DNA from: Halobaculum sp. CBA1158
GTDB lineage: Archaea > Halobacteriota > Halobacteria > Halobacteriales > Haloferacaceae
Direction: 5' to 3'
Assembly: GCF_021431925.1 (NCBI RefSeq)
Contig: NZ_CP090371.1
Location: 2,356,001-2,420,000 of the forward strand
Length of the DNA: 64,000 nt
A program made the position numbers and the translations under genes. Below the pieces are notes generated by a model. It saw only the letters and a program-made list of their open reading frames with translations, ran no database searches and was not told the origin of the DNA. Within the stretch, counting starts at the first letter, position 1. Every line of letters starts with the position of its first letter. Below, one piece after another: positions 9,412 through 18,265 of this stretch.

Positions 9412-10389
9412 ATGGAGTACACCACCCTCGGCGACACGGGGATGACCGTCTCGCGGATCTGTCTGGGCTGCATGAGCTTCGGCGACTCGGACTGGCGCGA
9501 CTGGGTGCTCGACGAGGAGGACGGAACCGAGCTCGTCGACCGCGCGATCGAGTTGGGAGTGAACTTCTTCGACACCGCCAACATGTACTCCGACGGCGCG
9601 TCCGAGCGGGTCCTCGGTGACGCGCTCGCGGAGTACGACCGCGACGAGTTCGTCGTCGCGACGAAGGGGTACTTCCGGATGCGCGAGGACGACCCGAACT
9701 CCGGCGGCCTCTCCCGGAAGGCGATCCAGCAGGAGTTGGACAACTCGCTGGGTCGGCTGGGAATGGACACGGTCGACCTGTACCAGACCCACCGCTGGGA
9801 CGACGACACCCCGATCGAACAGACCGTGCGAGCGCTCGACGAGGCCGTCCGCGACCGGAAGGCGCGCTACGTCGGTGCCTCCTCGATGTGGGCCCACCAG
9901 TTCGCGGAGGCGCTCCACGTCGCCGACGACCTCGGCCTGGAGCGGTACGCGACGATGCAGAACCACTACAACCTCCTGTACCGCGAGGAGGAGCGCGAGA
10001 TGCTCCCGCTGTGCGAGCGCGAGAACGTCGGCGTGATCCCGTGGTCGCCGCTGGCGCGCGGCTGGCTCGCCCGCCCCGTCGACGAACTCGACACCACCAC
10101 ACGCGGAGAAAGCGAGGAGCACGCCCGCCGGCACCCGTACCTGGAGGGCGGCGGCGAGGAGATCAACGCCCGCGTCGAGGAACTGGCCGAGGAGAAGGGC
10201 GTGAAGATGGCCCAAATCGCGCTGGCGTGGCTGTTCGAGCAGGACGCCGTGGACGCGCCCATCGTCGGCACCACGAGCGTCGAACACCTGGAGGACGCCG
10301 TGGAGGCGCTCGACCTCTCGCTGTCCGACTCGGACATGGAGTACCTCGAGGAGCCGTACGAGCCGGTGCGCGTCTCCGGTCACGAGTAG
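9412..10389 (+). CDS. Aldo/keto reductase
   Basis: The 325-residue protein is a TIM-barrel aldo/keto reductase. It begins EYTTLGDTGMTVSRICLGCMSFG, has the catalytic Asp-Tyr segment NFFDTANMYSDGASE, the strand VDLYQTHRWD with the conserved His, and the C-terminal NADP-binding region (IPWSPLARG, VGTTSVEHLEDAV). It should reduce an aldehyde or ketone with NADPH; the substrate is unknown. It resembles the large group of so-called auxin-induced-protein-like reductases. ATG 9412 was chosen over an upstream in-frame ATG because of the promoter box and because homologs start at this point. Confidence 0.92.
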   Translation: MEYTTLGDTGMTVSRICLGCMSFGDSDWRDWVLDEEDGTELVDRAIELGVNFFDTANMYSDGASERVLGDALAEYDRDEFVVATKGYFRMREDDPNSGGLSRKAIQQELDNSLGRLGMDTVDLYQTHRWDDDTPIEQTVRALDEAVRDRKARYVGASSMWAHQFAEALHVADDLGLERYATMQNHYNLLYREEEREMLPLCERENVGVIPWSPLARGWLARPVDELDTTTRGESEEHARRHPYLEGGGEEINARVEELAEEKGVKMAQIALAWLFEQDAVDAPIVGTTSVEHLEDAVEALDLSLSDSDMEYLEEPYEPVRVSGHE

Positions 10390-10526
10390 GCCGCCACGAT
10401 GACCGTCGCGTAGAGACGACACGTCTCGTGTATTCGTCCGTTCAGAGCCTATCGAAGTGGATACTCCCGTCCAGATTGTTTCGATCCGCGAATAAATCCT
10501 ATTTAACAGCTATATCGTTTATCAAT

Positions 10527-10535
10527 GTTTATATC
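10527..10535 (+). promoter_or_regulatory. TATA box of the subtilase gene
   Basis: GTTTATATC ends 22 bases before the ATG at 10558. Transcription would start at that ATG, so the two in-frame ATGs at 10525 and 10546 would not be in the transcript. This decides the start. Confidence 0.6.
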
Positions 10536-10557
10536 GAATGAATTCATGTGGTATGGT

Positions 10558-11904
10558 ATGTCCCAGCACGGAAGACGGACGTTCCTGAAGTTGAGCGGCG
10601 GTGTACTGGGCGGCATCTTCGCCGGAACGACCGTGACGGCGGCCGAGCGGACCGACCGGTTCATCGTGGAGACGAGGGGGAAGCGCCTGCCCTCGGACCT
10701 GACGGTCGTCCACGAGATGCCTGGCGTGAAGTTCGCCGTCGTCGAGGGAAGCGAGTCCGACGTGAAGCGATCGACTGCAGTAAAGGGGTATGCGGCCGAC
10801 ATCGAGGTCGAACTGGACGAACCCCCGGTGAACGACGAGGTGCCCGCGTTCGACGCCTCCGACTACGAGGGACAGCCCGGCGATTTCCTCCAGTGGGATA
10901 AAGAAATACTCAGCGTCCCCGAAGCCCACGAAGTGACCGAGGGCGAGGGCACGCGCGTGTCGATCATCGACTCCGGAGTGCTGGAGACTCACCCGGACCT
11001 CGCGGGCCCGCTCAACCTCGATCTGTCCCGGAACTTCACGGACGACGGCGGCGATCACAACCCCGTCGGCGGCGACGACCACGGGACGCACGTGGCGGGT
11101 ATCGTCGCCGCTGACAACGGCGGCGGAATCGGCGTCAACGGGACCGCGCCGAAGACTGACTTGGTCGACTGTCGGGTGTTCTCCTCTGGAGGAGGTGCCT
11201 CGTTCGCAGACATCCTCGCGGCAGTCGTCTACAGCGCCAACATCGACGCCGACGTGGCGAACCTCTCGCTGGGTGCCTACCCGGTTCCGCGGCAGGGACA
11301 GGGATCGTTCTACGGGAAGGTGCTCAACAGTACGATGACGTACGCGAACAACGCGGGCACCCTGCTCGTGATCGCCGCCGGCAACGATTCGGCGGACCTC
11401 CAGCACGACAAGAACGTCATCAGCCTCCCCAACGAGGGCGCGCAGGCGGTGTCCGTCTCGGCAACCGGCCCGATCGGCTACGGCTGGGACGCCGATGGGG
11501 ATGGCGCGGTGTCGGATCTCGCGTCGCCGCCCGAGAGCCCGGCGTTCTACACGAACTACGGAACGAACGCGATCACGCTCGGTGCCCCCGGCGGCGACGC
11601 CGACCTCGACGCCATCGGCACCGGCGTCCCGTATTATAACGACCTGGTGTTCAACGCGGTGTTCACCTACGAGGACATCGACGAGGATGGCGAACCCGAG
11701 CAGGTGCCCGGATACGGCTGGAAGGCCGGTACCTCGATGGCCGCGCCGAACGTCGCTGGCGCGGCCGCGCTGGTCAAGAGCGCCAACCCCGACTACAACG
11801 CGAACCAAGTCGAGAGCGCACTCAAGCGGGCCGCCGAGGTGCCCGACGGCTACGACAAGGCGTACTACGGCTCCGGCTTCTTGAACGTCGTCGACGCGCT
11901 GTAG
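10558..11904 (+). CDS. Secreted subtilisin-like serine protease (halolysin-type, Tat signal)
   Basis: The product is 448 residues. It starts with a twin-arginine signal (GRRTFLKLSGG, residues 5-15, then a hydrophobic stretch to about 28), so it is exported folded. A propeptide of about 75 residues with an inhibitor-I9-like pattern precedes the S8 catalytic domain. The triad is Asp138 (IIDSG), His175 (DHGTHVAG) and Ser393 (GTSMAAPNVAG), with the oxyanion Asn276 (AAGND). An acidic insert (DADGDGAVSD, DIDEDGEPEQ) lies between Asn276 and Ser393 and may bind calcium. There is no C-terminal PPC-like extension, unlike some halolysins. A strong TATA box lies upstream and a small hairpin (GAGACG-ACA-CGTCTC, 10412-10426) sits after the reductase gene. 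The role is extracellular protein breakdown. Confidence 0.93.
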   Translation: MSQHGRRTFLKLSGGVLGGIFAGTTVTAAERTDRFIVETRGKRLPSDLTVVHEMPGVKFAVVEGSESDVKRSTAVKGYAADIEVELDEPPVNDEVPAFDASDYEGQPGDFLQWDKEILSVPEAHEVTEGEGTRVSIIDSGVLETHPDLAGPLNLDLSRNFTDDGGDHNPVGGDDHGTHVAGIVAADNGGGIGVNGTAPKTDLVDCRVFSSGGGASFADILAAVVYSANIDADVANLSLGAYPVPRQGQGSFYGKVLNSTMTYANNAGTLLVIAAGNDSADLQHDKNVISLPNEGAQAVSVSATGPIGYGWDADGDGAVSDLASPPESPAFYTNYGTNAITLGAPGGDADLDAIGTGVPYYNDLVFNAVFTYEDIDEDGEPEQVPGYGWKAGTSMAAPNVAGAAALVKSANPDYNANQVESALKRAAEVPDGYDKAYYGSGFLNVVDAL

Positions 11905-12116
11905 GCCGAGTAGACCGGCGATATCGGTTCCCGGATCTCGACGTTTTACGACTGTCGTCCACCCCGGCCGACGCGTTCGGTCGACAGAGTCCCGCACTCT
12001 CTCCCGAAAACGCCGGACTGCGTCGGACGAGCATATCGTGAACGCACTCGGTTATCTCTCGAGTAACGTCTGACAGGCGGCATACAACTAAGTGAGATAC
12101 CACCGAAGCACGTGAC

Positions 12117-12281
12117 ATGGTGCCAGCGGAGACAGCGACGTTCGAGTGTGGCGAGTGCGGGGTGCGTGCGCCGTCGACCCAGATCGGGTACGACCGGCTG
12201 GGGTATGCAGTCTGTCCGGCGTGCTCGCAAAGCGAGAGTCCGCTCCGAGATCGCCTCGGGGCACGGAAACGGCTCGCGTAG
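12117..12281 (+). CDS. 54-residue zinc-finger protein
   Basis: The ATG at 12117 opens a short frame with two cysteine pairs, CGEC at 11-14 and CPAC at 33-36, in a typical rubredoxin-like or zinc-knuckle spacing, followed by a basic tail (RDRLGARKRLA). Tiny CPxC proteins are common in haloarchaea and some regulate metabolism or motility, but this one is not recognised. The upstream sequence CAACTAAGTG, about 25 bases before the ATG, could be a promoter. The upstream 212 bases after the protease gene hold nothing else that I can identify. Confidence 0.65.
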   Translation: MVPAETATFECGECGVRAPSTQIGYDRLGYAVCPACSQSESPLRDRLGARKRLA

Positions 12282-12362
12282 CGGCCGGGTCGACGCGGCG
12301 CGACCGGTCGGGTGTGGACCGCGAACCGCCGCGTTGAGGACGGCCCGTCCCCACCGACCGGT

Positions 12363-12608
12363 ATGGCCTGGACGCGCACGGAGACGCCCGAGGGGTACGA
12401 GGAGTGGGAACGCGACGACGGCGACGCGACGCTGCGGGTGCGCGAGCGCGTCGACGGGAGCTACGTGGTCAGGCTCGACCGACTCGAACAGGCGAGCGAC
12501 GGCCGCGACTACCGACGCGAGCGGGTCGCCGACCGCGGGGCCGCCGACGCGCTGCTCGCGGAGTGGAAACGGGAGTTCGACCGAGCGGACGGACGAGACG
12601 AGGAGTAA
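12363..12608 (+). CDS. Small acidic protein conserved in haloarchaea, function unknown
   Basis: This 81-residue protein starts MAWTRTETPEGYEEWERDDG and shows alternating charged and aromatic residues over about 45 residues (a likely small beta sheet), then a helix (AADALLAEWKREFDRAD). I have an impression of similar short haloarchaeal proteins, all unnamed. It follows the 54-residue zinc protein on the same strand with an 81-base gap. Nothing points to a function. Confidence 0.65.
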   Translation: MAWTRTETPEGYEEWERDDGDATLRVRERVDGSYVVRLDRLEQASDGRDYRRERVADRGAADALLAEWKREFDRADGRDEE

Positions 12609-12697
12609 CGCACGCTAAATAGCGGCACGGACACGGCGGCTCCGGCGGACGACCGCGAACGCGACGGGACCGCGTCGGCGACCGCGAACGCGGCGCG

Positions 12698-13528
12698 CTA
12701 CTCCTCGCTGAATCGCTGGGTCGTCTCGACCAGCGGGTGTCGGGTGTAGTCGATCACCTCGATGTCGGTGACGGATTCCAGACCCTCCTTGCGCGCGGTC
12801 TCCTCCATCCCGAGTGCGACGTGGTCGGCGATGGCGATGACGTACGCGTCCATCTCCTCGATGCCGAGGCGGCGGGCGGCCATCACCCGGTGGTGGCCGT
12901 CCGCGAGCACGAGCGTCCCGTCGTCCTCGAGTTCGCCGCTGGCGCTGGGGTTGTCGATGACGACGAGGGGTTCGGCCAGTCCGCGCTCGAGTTCGTAGCG
13001 CCGTCCCTCCAACTCGTCGGCGTACACGCGCGCCTGCGTCGGCGTGAGATCCGCCAACCGGACCGTCCGCCGCTCCTCGCTGGTGCTCACGCCGTGGATC
13101 TCCTCCAGCGTCCGCCGCAGTTTCCCCACCTTCTCGGGCGTCGCGCGCTCGATCTGCGAGCGGATCACGTCCGTGTTCGAGATGATCCCCACGAGGTTGT
13201 CGGCGTCGTCGACGACGGGCAGTTTCTGGATCCCCGACCGGAGGATCACTCTGGCGGCGTCGGTCACGTCCATCTCCGGGTGTGCGACGATGATGTCCTC
13301 GCTCATCACCGTGAACAGCGAGGCGTCCTCGTCGGCCAACAGGAGGTCGCGCGCGGAGACGAACCCGACGACCGTGCGCCCGTCGGTGACCGGAAAGCCG
13401 TTGTGGTCGCTCTCGAGGATCCGCCGGGCGACGTCCCCGACCGTGTCGTCGGGCGACACCGTCGACACGTCGCGGGTCATGTACGACTTGACCTTCGGCC
13501 GCAACGCGTCGCCGTGATCGTCGTTCAT
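12698..13528 (-). CDS. CBS-pair protein fused to a ParB/SerK-like domain
   Basis: The protein has 276 residues. Residues about 12-125 form two CBS domains (VKSYMTRDVSTVSPDDTVGD; VMSEDIIVAHPEMDVTDAAR; each ends with a GFVSARD or GIISNTD type strand), which bind adenosine nucleotides. Residues about 155-235 form a ParB/sulfiredoxin-like domain with the motif LVLADGHHRVMAARR (His212, His213). The same DGHHR box is present in the ADP-dependent serine kinase SerK of Thermococcus, which was once annotated as ParB. The position where SerK has its catalytic Glu appears to be Gln165 here, so kinase activity is uncertain. It sits alone next to the DHH phosphoesterase gene on the same strand. A GGTAAGGG element about 25 bases upstream may be its promoter. 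Confidence 0.8.
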   Translation of the reverse strand: MNDDHGDALRPKVKSYMTRDVSTVSPDDTVGDVARRILESDHNGFPVTDGRTVVGFVSARDLLLADEDASLFTVMSEDIIVAHPEMDVTDAARVILRSGIQKLPVVDDADNLVGIISNTDVIRSQIERATPEKVGKLRRTLEEIHGVSTSEERRTVRLADLTPTQARVYADELEGRRYELERGLAEPLVVIDNPSASGELEDDGTLVLADGHHRVMAARRLGIEEMDAYVIAIADHVALGMEETARKEGLESVTDIEVIDYTRHPLVETTQRFSEE

Positions 13529-13643
13529 TCGGGGTCAGTTCGAGCGGGCGCGAGGTAAGGGTTGCTCTCGGCGGAGCGACCGACGAGCGCCGGCCGCGTG
13601 CGCCGACTGCGACGCCGAGGCAGGCACTCCCGCGCCCGCGGGG

Positions 13644-15101
13644 TCAGTCCTCATCGGGGAACGTGACGCTCTGGTCCGTCGTGCCGACTGGCGCGGACGG
13701 CGCGTCCGCGAGGGTCTCGAAGAACCGTTCGGCGACCGTGTCCCGGACGATGTCGGTGAGCGACTCCGTCGAGTCGTCGCCGGCGGCACCGAGGATGCCC
13801 AGCGGGATCTGCGCGCCGGCCATGTCGGCGTGGCCGCCGGCCGAGCCGATCTGTCCGAGGGCGTCCCGCAACGTCTCGCCGAGGTCCACGTCGCCGCCGC
13901 GAGCGCGTCCCGAGACGTACACCACGCCGTCGCGGTAGCCGTACACCAGCGTCGTGTCGATCCCCTCTAAGGCGAGCAGTCGCTCGGCCGCCTGCGCCAG
14001 CGCGTCGCGGTCGCGGATCTCCCCGACGCAGGAGGCGACGGCCGTCCCGCGTCGCTGCCGGTTCTCGATCGCCGCCGCCAGCACCGACAACATCTCGGAG
14101 TTCACGCTCGGCGACTCCACCCGGTCGAGGACGCTCGCGTCCGCGTGCGCGAGGAGGTACGCCGCGGCGTCGAAGTCCGCTTCCGACACCTCCCGGGTGA
14201 AGTCCTTGGTGTCGATACGGATGCCGTACAACAGCGCGGTCGACACCTGCTCGTCGGGCGTCAGCCCGAACCGGTCCAGGTACTCCGCCAGCAGCGTCGA
14301 CGTGGAGCCGACGCCGTCTCGGAGGTCGACAAACCCCGCGTCGACGGGCTCTCGCGGCGGGTGGTGGTCGACGACGACCACGGGTTCGATGTCCGACGGG
14401 AGACTGTCGTTGACGCCGGGACGGGAGTGGTCGACCAGCGCGAAGGCGGCGAACTCCTCGCGGGGGTCGACCTCGGGATCGAGCGTTCGCATCTCGATGT
14501 CGAGGAGGTTGACGAGCGCGCGGTTCTCCTGGTGGGATATCTCGCCGTAGTAACACGCCTCCGCCGTCACGCCCGCGAACTCCGCCACGCGTACGAGCGC
14601 CACAGCCGACGCGATCGCGTCGGGGTCGGGGTTGTCGTGGGCGACCACGGCGAGCGTCCCGTCGACCGAGCGCAGCGCCCGGAGCATCTGCCGCAGGCGG
14701 TCGGCCGTCTCTCCGGTCGCGACGCCGAGCACGCGGGCGGCGGTGACGCCGATGGGGTCGATCACGCGATCGGCGATCTCCCGAAGCGCCTGGAGGTCCG
14801 CCTCCGTCGCGTCCTCGCCCGCGTACGCGACGATCACAGCGTCGGGGAAGCTGTCGCGGGCGCGGTCGGCGACCGTGAGGTTGGTCGTCGTCGACTCGCC
14901 CGCGACGACGACGAGGTCGGCGCTGTCGGGGTAGCCGGCGGAGTTGCGGGGGTCGGCCTCTGCGGCCGCGACGTTCTCGTCGCGAAGCGCGGTCGCGCGA
15001 CCGCTGTCGTCGGTTATCACGTGGAGAGTGCCGGGGCGGGCGGCGAGCTCGTCGACGATGGCGTTGCCGACGGTTCCGCAGCCGAGCACGAGCCGACGCA
15101 T
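13644..15101 (-). CDS. TrkA-N/DHH/DHHA1 phosphoesterase (RecJ/NrnA-like)
   Basis: The product is 485 residues from ATG 15101. Residues 1-125 are a Rossmann-type NAD-binding domain (MRRLVLGCGTVGNAIVDEL), residues about 150-320 a DHH domain with the metal motifs HDNPDPDAIAS and VVDHHPP, and the C-terminus a DHHA1 domain with GSAGGHADMAGA. DHH-DHHA1 proteins cleave short oligonucleotides, cyclic dinucleotides or pAp. Fusion to a TrkA-N domain is seen in haloarchaea and could couple the phosphoesterase to NAD(H) or nucleotide sensing. It lies 117 bases downstream of the end of the nuo cluster on the same strand, and itself ends 115 bases from the CBS-ParB start, so separate promoters are likely. 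Confidence 0.85.
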   Translation of the reverse strand: MRRLVLGCGTVGNAIVDELAARPGTLHVITDDSGRATALRDENVAAAEADPRNSAGYPDSADLVVVAGESTTTNLTVADRARDSFPDAVIVAYAGEDATEADLQALREIADRVIDPIGVTAARVLGVATGETADRLRQMLRALRSVDGTLAVVAHDNPDPDAIASAVALVRVAEFAGVTAEACYYGEISHQENRALVNLLDIEMRTLDPEVDPREEFAAFALVDHSRPGVNDSLPSDIEPVVVVDHHPPREPVDAGFVDLRDGVGSTSTLLAEYLDRFGLTPDEQVSTALLYGIRIDTKDFTREVSEADFDAAAYLLAHADASVLDRVESPSVNSEMLSVLAAAIENRQRRGTAVASCVGEIRDRDALAQAAERLLALEGIDTTLVYGYRDGVVYVSGRARGGDVDLGETLRDALGQIGSAGGHADMAGAQIPLGILGAAGDDSTESLTDIVRDTVAERFFETLADAPSAPVGTTDQSVTFPDED

Positions 15102-15218
15102 CACACACGCCGCTGGAGCCGTGTCCGGAAAACCCTGCCGTCCTTCGGCGATCGCGAGCGACCGGCGTTCCCACGGCGATCGCACCTCGGTCGAGGACCG
15201 GGCGGTGTGCGGTCCCGG

Positions 15219-16727
15219 TTACGGGAGCAGCGCCACCGCGGCCGACTGCGCCGTCTCGATGACCGGGGCGAATCCGGGCAACAGCAGCACCGTCGCGACG
15301 CCGGCGAACACGACCGCGGCGTACAGCGCCGTCGGCGTCGACCCGAGCTCGAACTCGGTGGTCGCGTCGTCGAGCCACAGCGCCTTCACGACGCGGCTGT
15401 AGTAGAACAGCGACAGCGCGCTGTTGACCGCGCCGACGGCCGCGAGCCACCAGAAGCCGGCCTCGACCGCGCCGGCGAACAGGAAGTACTTCGAGAAGAA
15501 CCCGCCGAAGGGCGGCAGCCCCGCCAGCGAGAACATGAACACGGTCATCGCGACCGAGGCCAGGGGTGCCCTGCTCGCCAGGCCGGCGTAGTCCTCGAAC
15601 GTCCGGCCGATCCCCCAGCGCTCCGCGAGCGCGACGAACAGGAACGCGCCGGTGTTCATGAAGCCGTACACCAGCAGGTGCGCCATCGACGCTCCGAGGA
15701 CGTTGCCGCCGTCGCCGGCGGTGAACGCCGCGAGACCGATGAGCGCGTAGCCCGCGTGGCCGATGGAGGAGTACGCCAGCATGCGCTTGACCTCCTCTTG
15801 GGTGGCGGCCGCGAAGTTGCCGAGCGTCATCGTCACGACCGCGAGCACCTGGAACAGGAGCACCCAGTCGACGGCCCCCTCCAGCGGGAAGCCGGTGACG
15901 AACACGCGGAACGCGAGCGCGAACCCGGCGGCCTTCGAGGCCGACGAGAGGAACCCGGAGACCGGCGCGGGCGCGCCCTCGTACGCCTCCGGGGCCCAGA
16001 AGTGGAACGGCACGGAGGCGGTCTTGAACGCGAAGCCGCCGGCGACCATCAGGATGCCGACGCCCGCGACGCCCGCGAGGCCCTCACCGCCCTCCGACAG
16101 CGCCGCGTACACGTCCGGAAGCAGGAGGCTCCCGGTCGCGGCGTACACGAGCGAGATGCCGAACGCGAACACCGCAGACGACAGCGCGCCGATGAGGAAG
16201 TACTTCATGCCGGCCTCGACGGAGCCGGCGTCGCGCTTCAGGTACGCGACCAACGCGTACGAGGGCAGCGACGCCAGTTCCAGGGCGATGAACGCCGTCG
16301 CCAGGGAGTTGGCCGCCGCCATCAACGCCATCCCGGTCGCCGCGAACAGCACCAGCGAGTAGAACTCCGCCTGGTACTCGCGGTCGTGGAGGTAGTCGTA
16401 GCTCGCGACCACGACGAGCGCCGTGACGGAGGCGAACAGCGCCTGGAAGAACAGCGCCATCCCGTCGACGATGAGCGCGTCGCCGAACAGGCTGATCGCG
16501 CCGTCGGTGCTCGGTTGGCCGGTGCCCGCCGAGAGGAACCAGCCCGCGAGCCCCAGCGAGGCCAGCGCGCCGACGGTTCCGATCCCGGCCAACAGCGCCG
16601 GGCGGCCGTCGTCGGGGTCGACGCTGTCGACGACTATCAAGAGCAGTCCCGTCACAGCCAGCGCCAGCGCCGGCGCGAGCGCGGTCCACTGGGGAAGCTG
16701 GTCGCCCTGCAGGAGCACCGGCTCCAT
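15219..16727 (-). CDS. nuoN: Complex I subunit N (antiporter-like)
   Basis: A 502-residue protein with about 14 hydrophobic helices and the proton-translocating antiporter motifs of the NuoN/L/M group: Glu in FIALELASLPSY, Lys in YLKRDAGSVEAGMKYFLIG, and Lys in EVKRMLAYSSIGHAGY. It is a membrane-arm pump subunit. Its ATG shares one base with the nuoM stop, so translation is coupled. It is the last gene of the nuo cluster; no gene for the NADH module follows. Confidence 0.95.
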   Translation of the reverse strand: MEPVLLQGDQLPQWTALAPALALAVTGLLLIVVDSVDPDDGRPALLAGIGTVGALASLGLAGWFLSAGTGQPSTDGAISLFGDALIVDGMALFFQALFASVTALVVVASYDYLHDREYQAEFYSLVLFAATGMALMAAANSLATAFIALELASLPSYALVAYLKRDAGSVEAGMKYFLIGALSSAVFAFGISLVYAATGSLLLPDVYAALSEGGEGLAGVAGVGILMVAGGFAFKTASVPFHFWAPEAYEGAPAPVSGFLSSASKAAGFALAFRVFVTGFPLEGAVDWVLLFQVLAVVTMTLGNFAAATQEEVKRMLAYSSIGHAGYALIGLAAFTAGDGGNVLGASMAHLLVYGFMNTGAFLFVALAERWGIGRTFEDYAGLASRAPLASVAMTVFMFSLAGLPPFGGFFSKYFLFAGAVEAGFWWLAAVGAVNSALSLFYYSRVVKALWLDDATTEFELGSTPTALYAAVVFAGVATVLLLPGFAPVIETAQSAAVALLP

Positions 16728-18265
16728 CAGGCACCACCCCCGACGACCGCGACCACCGGCTCGATCGCGTCAGTGATCATCTCGAAGAAGATGCTCGGCG
16801 CGACGCCGAGCGCGATGGTGCAAAGCAGCAGCACCGCCAGCGGTGCCACGTCGTGGAACGCCGCTCGGTGCACCTCGTAGTCGGTCTCCAGACGGAACTC
16901 GCCGAACAGCGTCCGCTGCATCGCGAACAGCAGGTAGCCCGCCACGATGACGATGCCGAACATCGACGCCGCGGTGAAAAGCGGTGCCGACGGGATCACC
17001 GTCGAGGCGAACGCCCCCTGGAAGATGAAGTACTCGGCGGCGAAGCCGGCCATGAGCGGGAGGCCCATGTAGCCGAACGCGCCGGCGACGAGGATGCCGA
17101 CCGTGATCGGCATCCGGTCGGCCATCCCGGACATGTCGCCCACCATGCGCGTGTGGGTGACGTTGTAGATGACGCCGACCGCCATGAACATCAGCCCCGA
17201 GATGAGCCCGTGAGCGACCATCTGGAACGTCGCGCCGCCGATGCCCAGGCCCGTGTAGGCGACGAGCCCGAGGATGACGTACCCCATCGAGGAGACCGAA
17301 GAGTACGCGACGATGCGCTTGAGGTCCTGCTGGGCCAGCGCGAGCATCGCGCCGTAGATGACCGATATCACCGCGATCGCGGCGATGACGGTCGCCACCA
17401 GCGGGCGCGTCGCCACGTCCGGCAGCATCGTGAAGTTGAATCGCAACAGCGCGTACGTCCCCATCTTCAGGAGGACGCCCGCCAGCATCACCGACACCGG
17501 CGTCGGAGCCTCGACGTGGGCGTCCGGCAGCCACGTGTGGAACGGAACCACGGGCACCTTCACCGCGAAGCCCGCGAACATGGCCGCGAACGCCGCGAGC
17601 TTCAGCGCGTCGGCGGACAGACCGAGGTAGTTCAGGTCGGCCAGCCCGCCGTTCTGCAGCGACTGTGTTATCTCCGGTAGCCCGAAGGAGCTGACGGGGA
17701 GGTTGAACACCAGCGCCATGAACCCGATGAACATGACGAGGCTGGCGATGTTCGTGTACACGAAGAACTTGATCGCGGCGTACTTCCGGCGCGGGCCGCC
17801 CCACACGCCGATGAGGAAGTACATCGGGACCAGCACGGCCTCCCAGAAGACGAACCACAGGAAGAAGTCGAGCGCGGTGAACACGCCCAGCAGGTTCGCC
17901 TCCATGAACAGCATGAGGCCGTAGAACTGCGACTGGCGCGTGTCGATGGGCGTCCACGCCGACACGATCGCCAGCGAGGACAGCACCGTCGACAGCACGA
18001 CCAACGGGAGGCTGATGCCGTCGACGCCGACGAACCACTGGAGCTCGTAGCCGGCGACGGTCAGCCAGTCGAGTTGCGTCTGGTAGGCGATGCTCCCGGC
18101 CATGAGCGCGTTCCCGCCGCCGTCGAAGCCGGCCCACATGTACAGGCTCCCGACGACCGGCAGGAGGCTCAGCGCGAACGCGAGCCTGCCGGCGTACTCG
18201 TCGGGCGCAAGCATGACGACCAGCGCCGCGAGGAACGTCACTCCGATGAGTGCTTCGATTATCAC
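16727..18265 (-). CDS. nuoM: Complex I subunit M (antiporter-like)
   Basis: From the GTG at 18265 the protein has 512 residues and about 14 membrane helices, with LDFFLWFVFWEAVLVPMYFL, KFFVYTNIASLVMFIG and LKRIVAYSSVSSMGY holding the conserved Glu and Lys residues of the proton channel. GTG 18265 overlaps the nuoL stop as GTGA, the usual coupling, so it is preferred; another GTG three codons upstream is possible. It is a proton-pumping membrane-arm subunit homologous to Mrp antiporters. Confidence 0.94.
   Translation of the reverse strand: MIIEALIGVTFLAALVVMLAPDEYAGRLAFALSLLPVVGSLYMWAGFDGGGNALMAGSIAYQTQLDWLTVAGYELQWFVGVDGISLPLVVLSTVLSSLAIVSAWTPIDTRQSQFYGLMLFMEANLLGVFTALDFFLWFVFWEAVLVPMYFLIGVWGGPRRKYAAIKFFVYTNIASLVMFIGFMALVFNLPVSSFGLPEITQSLQNGGLADLNYLGLSADALKLAAFAAMFAGFAVKVPVVPFHTWLPDAHVEAPTPVSVMLAGVLLKMGTYALLRFNFTMLPDVATRPLVATVIAAIAVISVIYGAMLALAQQDLKRIVAYSSVSSMGYVILGLVAYTGLGIGGATFQMVAHGLISGLMFMAVGVIYNVTHTRMVGDMSGMADRMPITVGILVAGAFGYMGLPLMAGFAAEYFIFQGAFASTVIPSAPLFTAASMFGIVIVAGYLLFAMQRTLFGEFRLETDYEVHRAAFHDVAPLAVLLLCTIALGVAPSIFFEMITDAIEPVVAVVGGGA

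Noticed and set aside
9224-10102. Long upstream extension of the acyl-CoA synthetase frame
   Set aside because: The extra residues are basic and lie antisense to the aldo/keto reductase gene; the ATG at 9223 has a promoter box at the correct distance.
14145-16880. 911-codon plus-strand open frame over the DHH phosphoesterase and nuoN genes
   Set aside because: It spans two well-identified opposite-strand genes and has a repetitive Arg/Glu/His composition, so it is a shadow.
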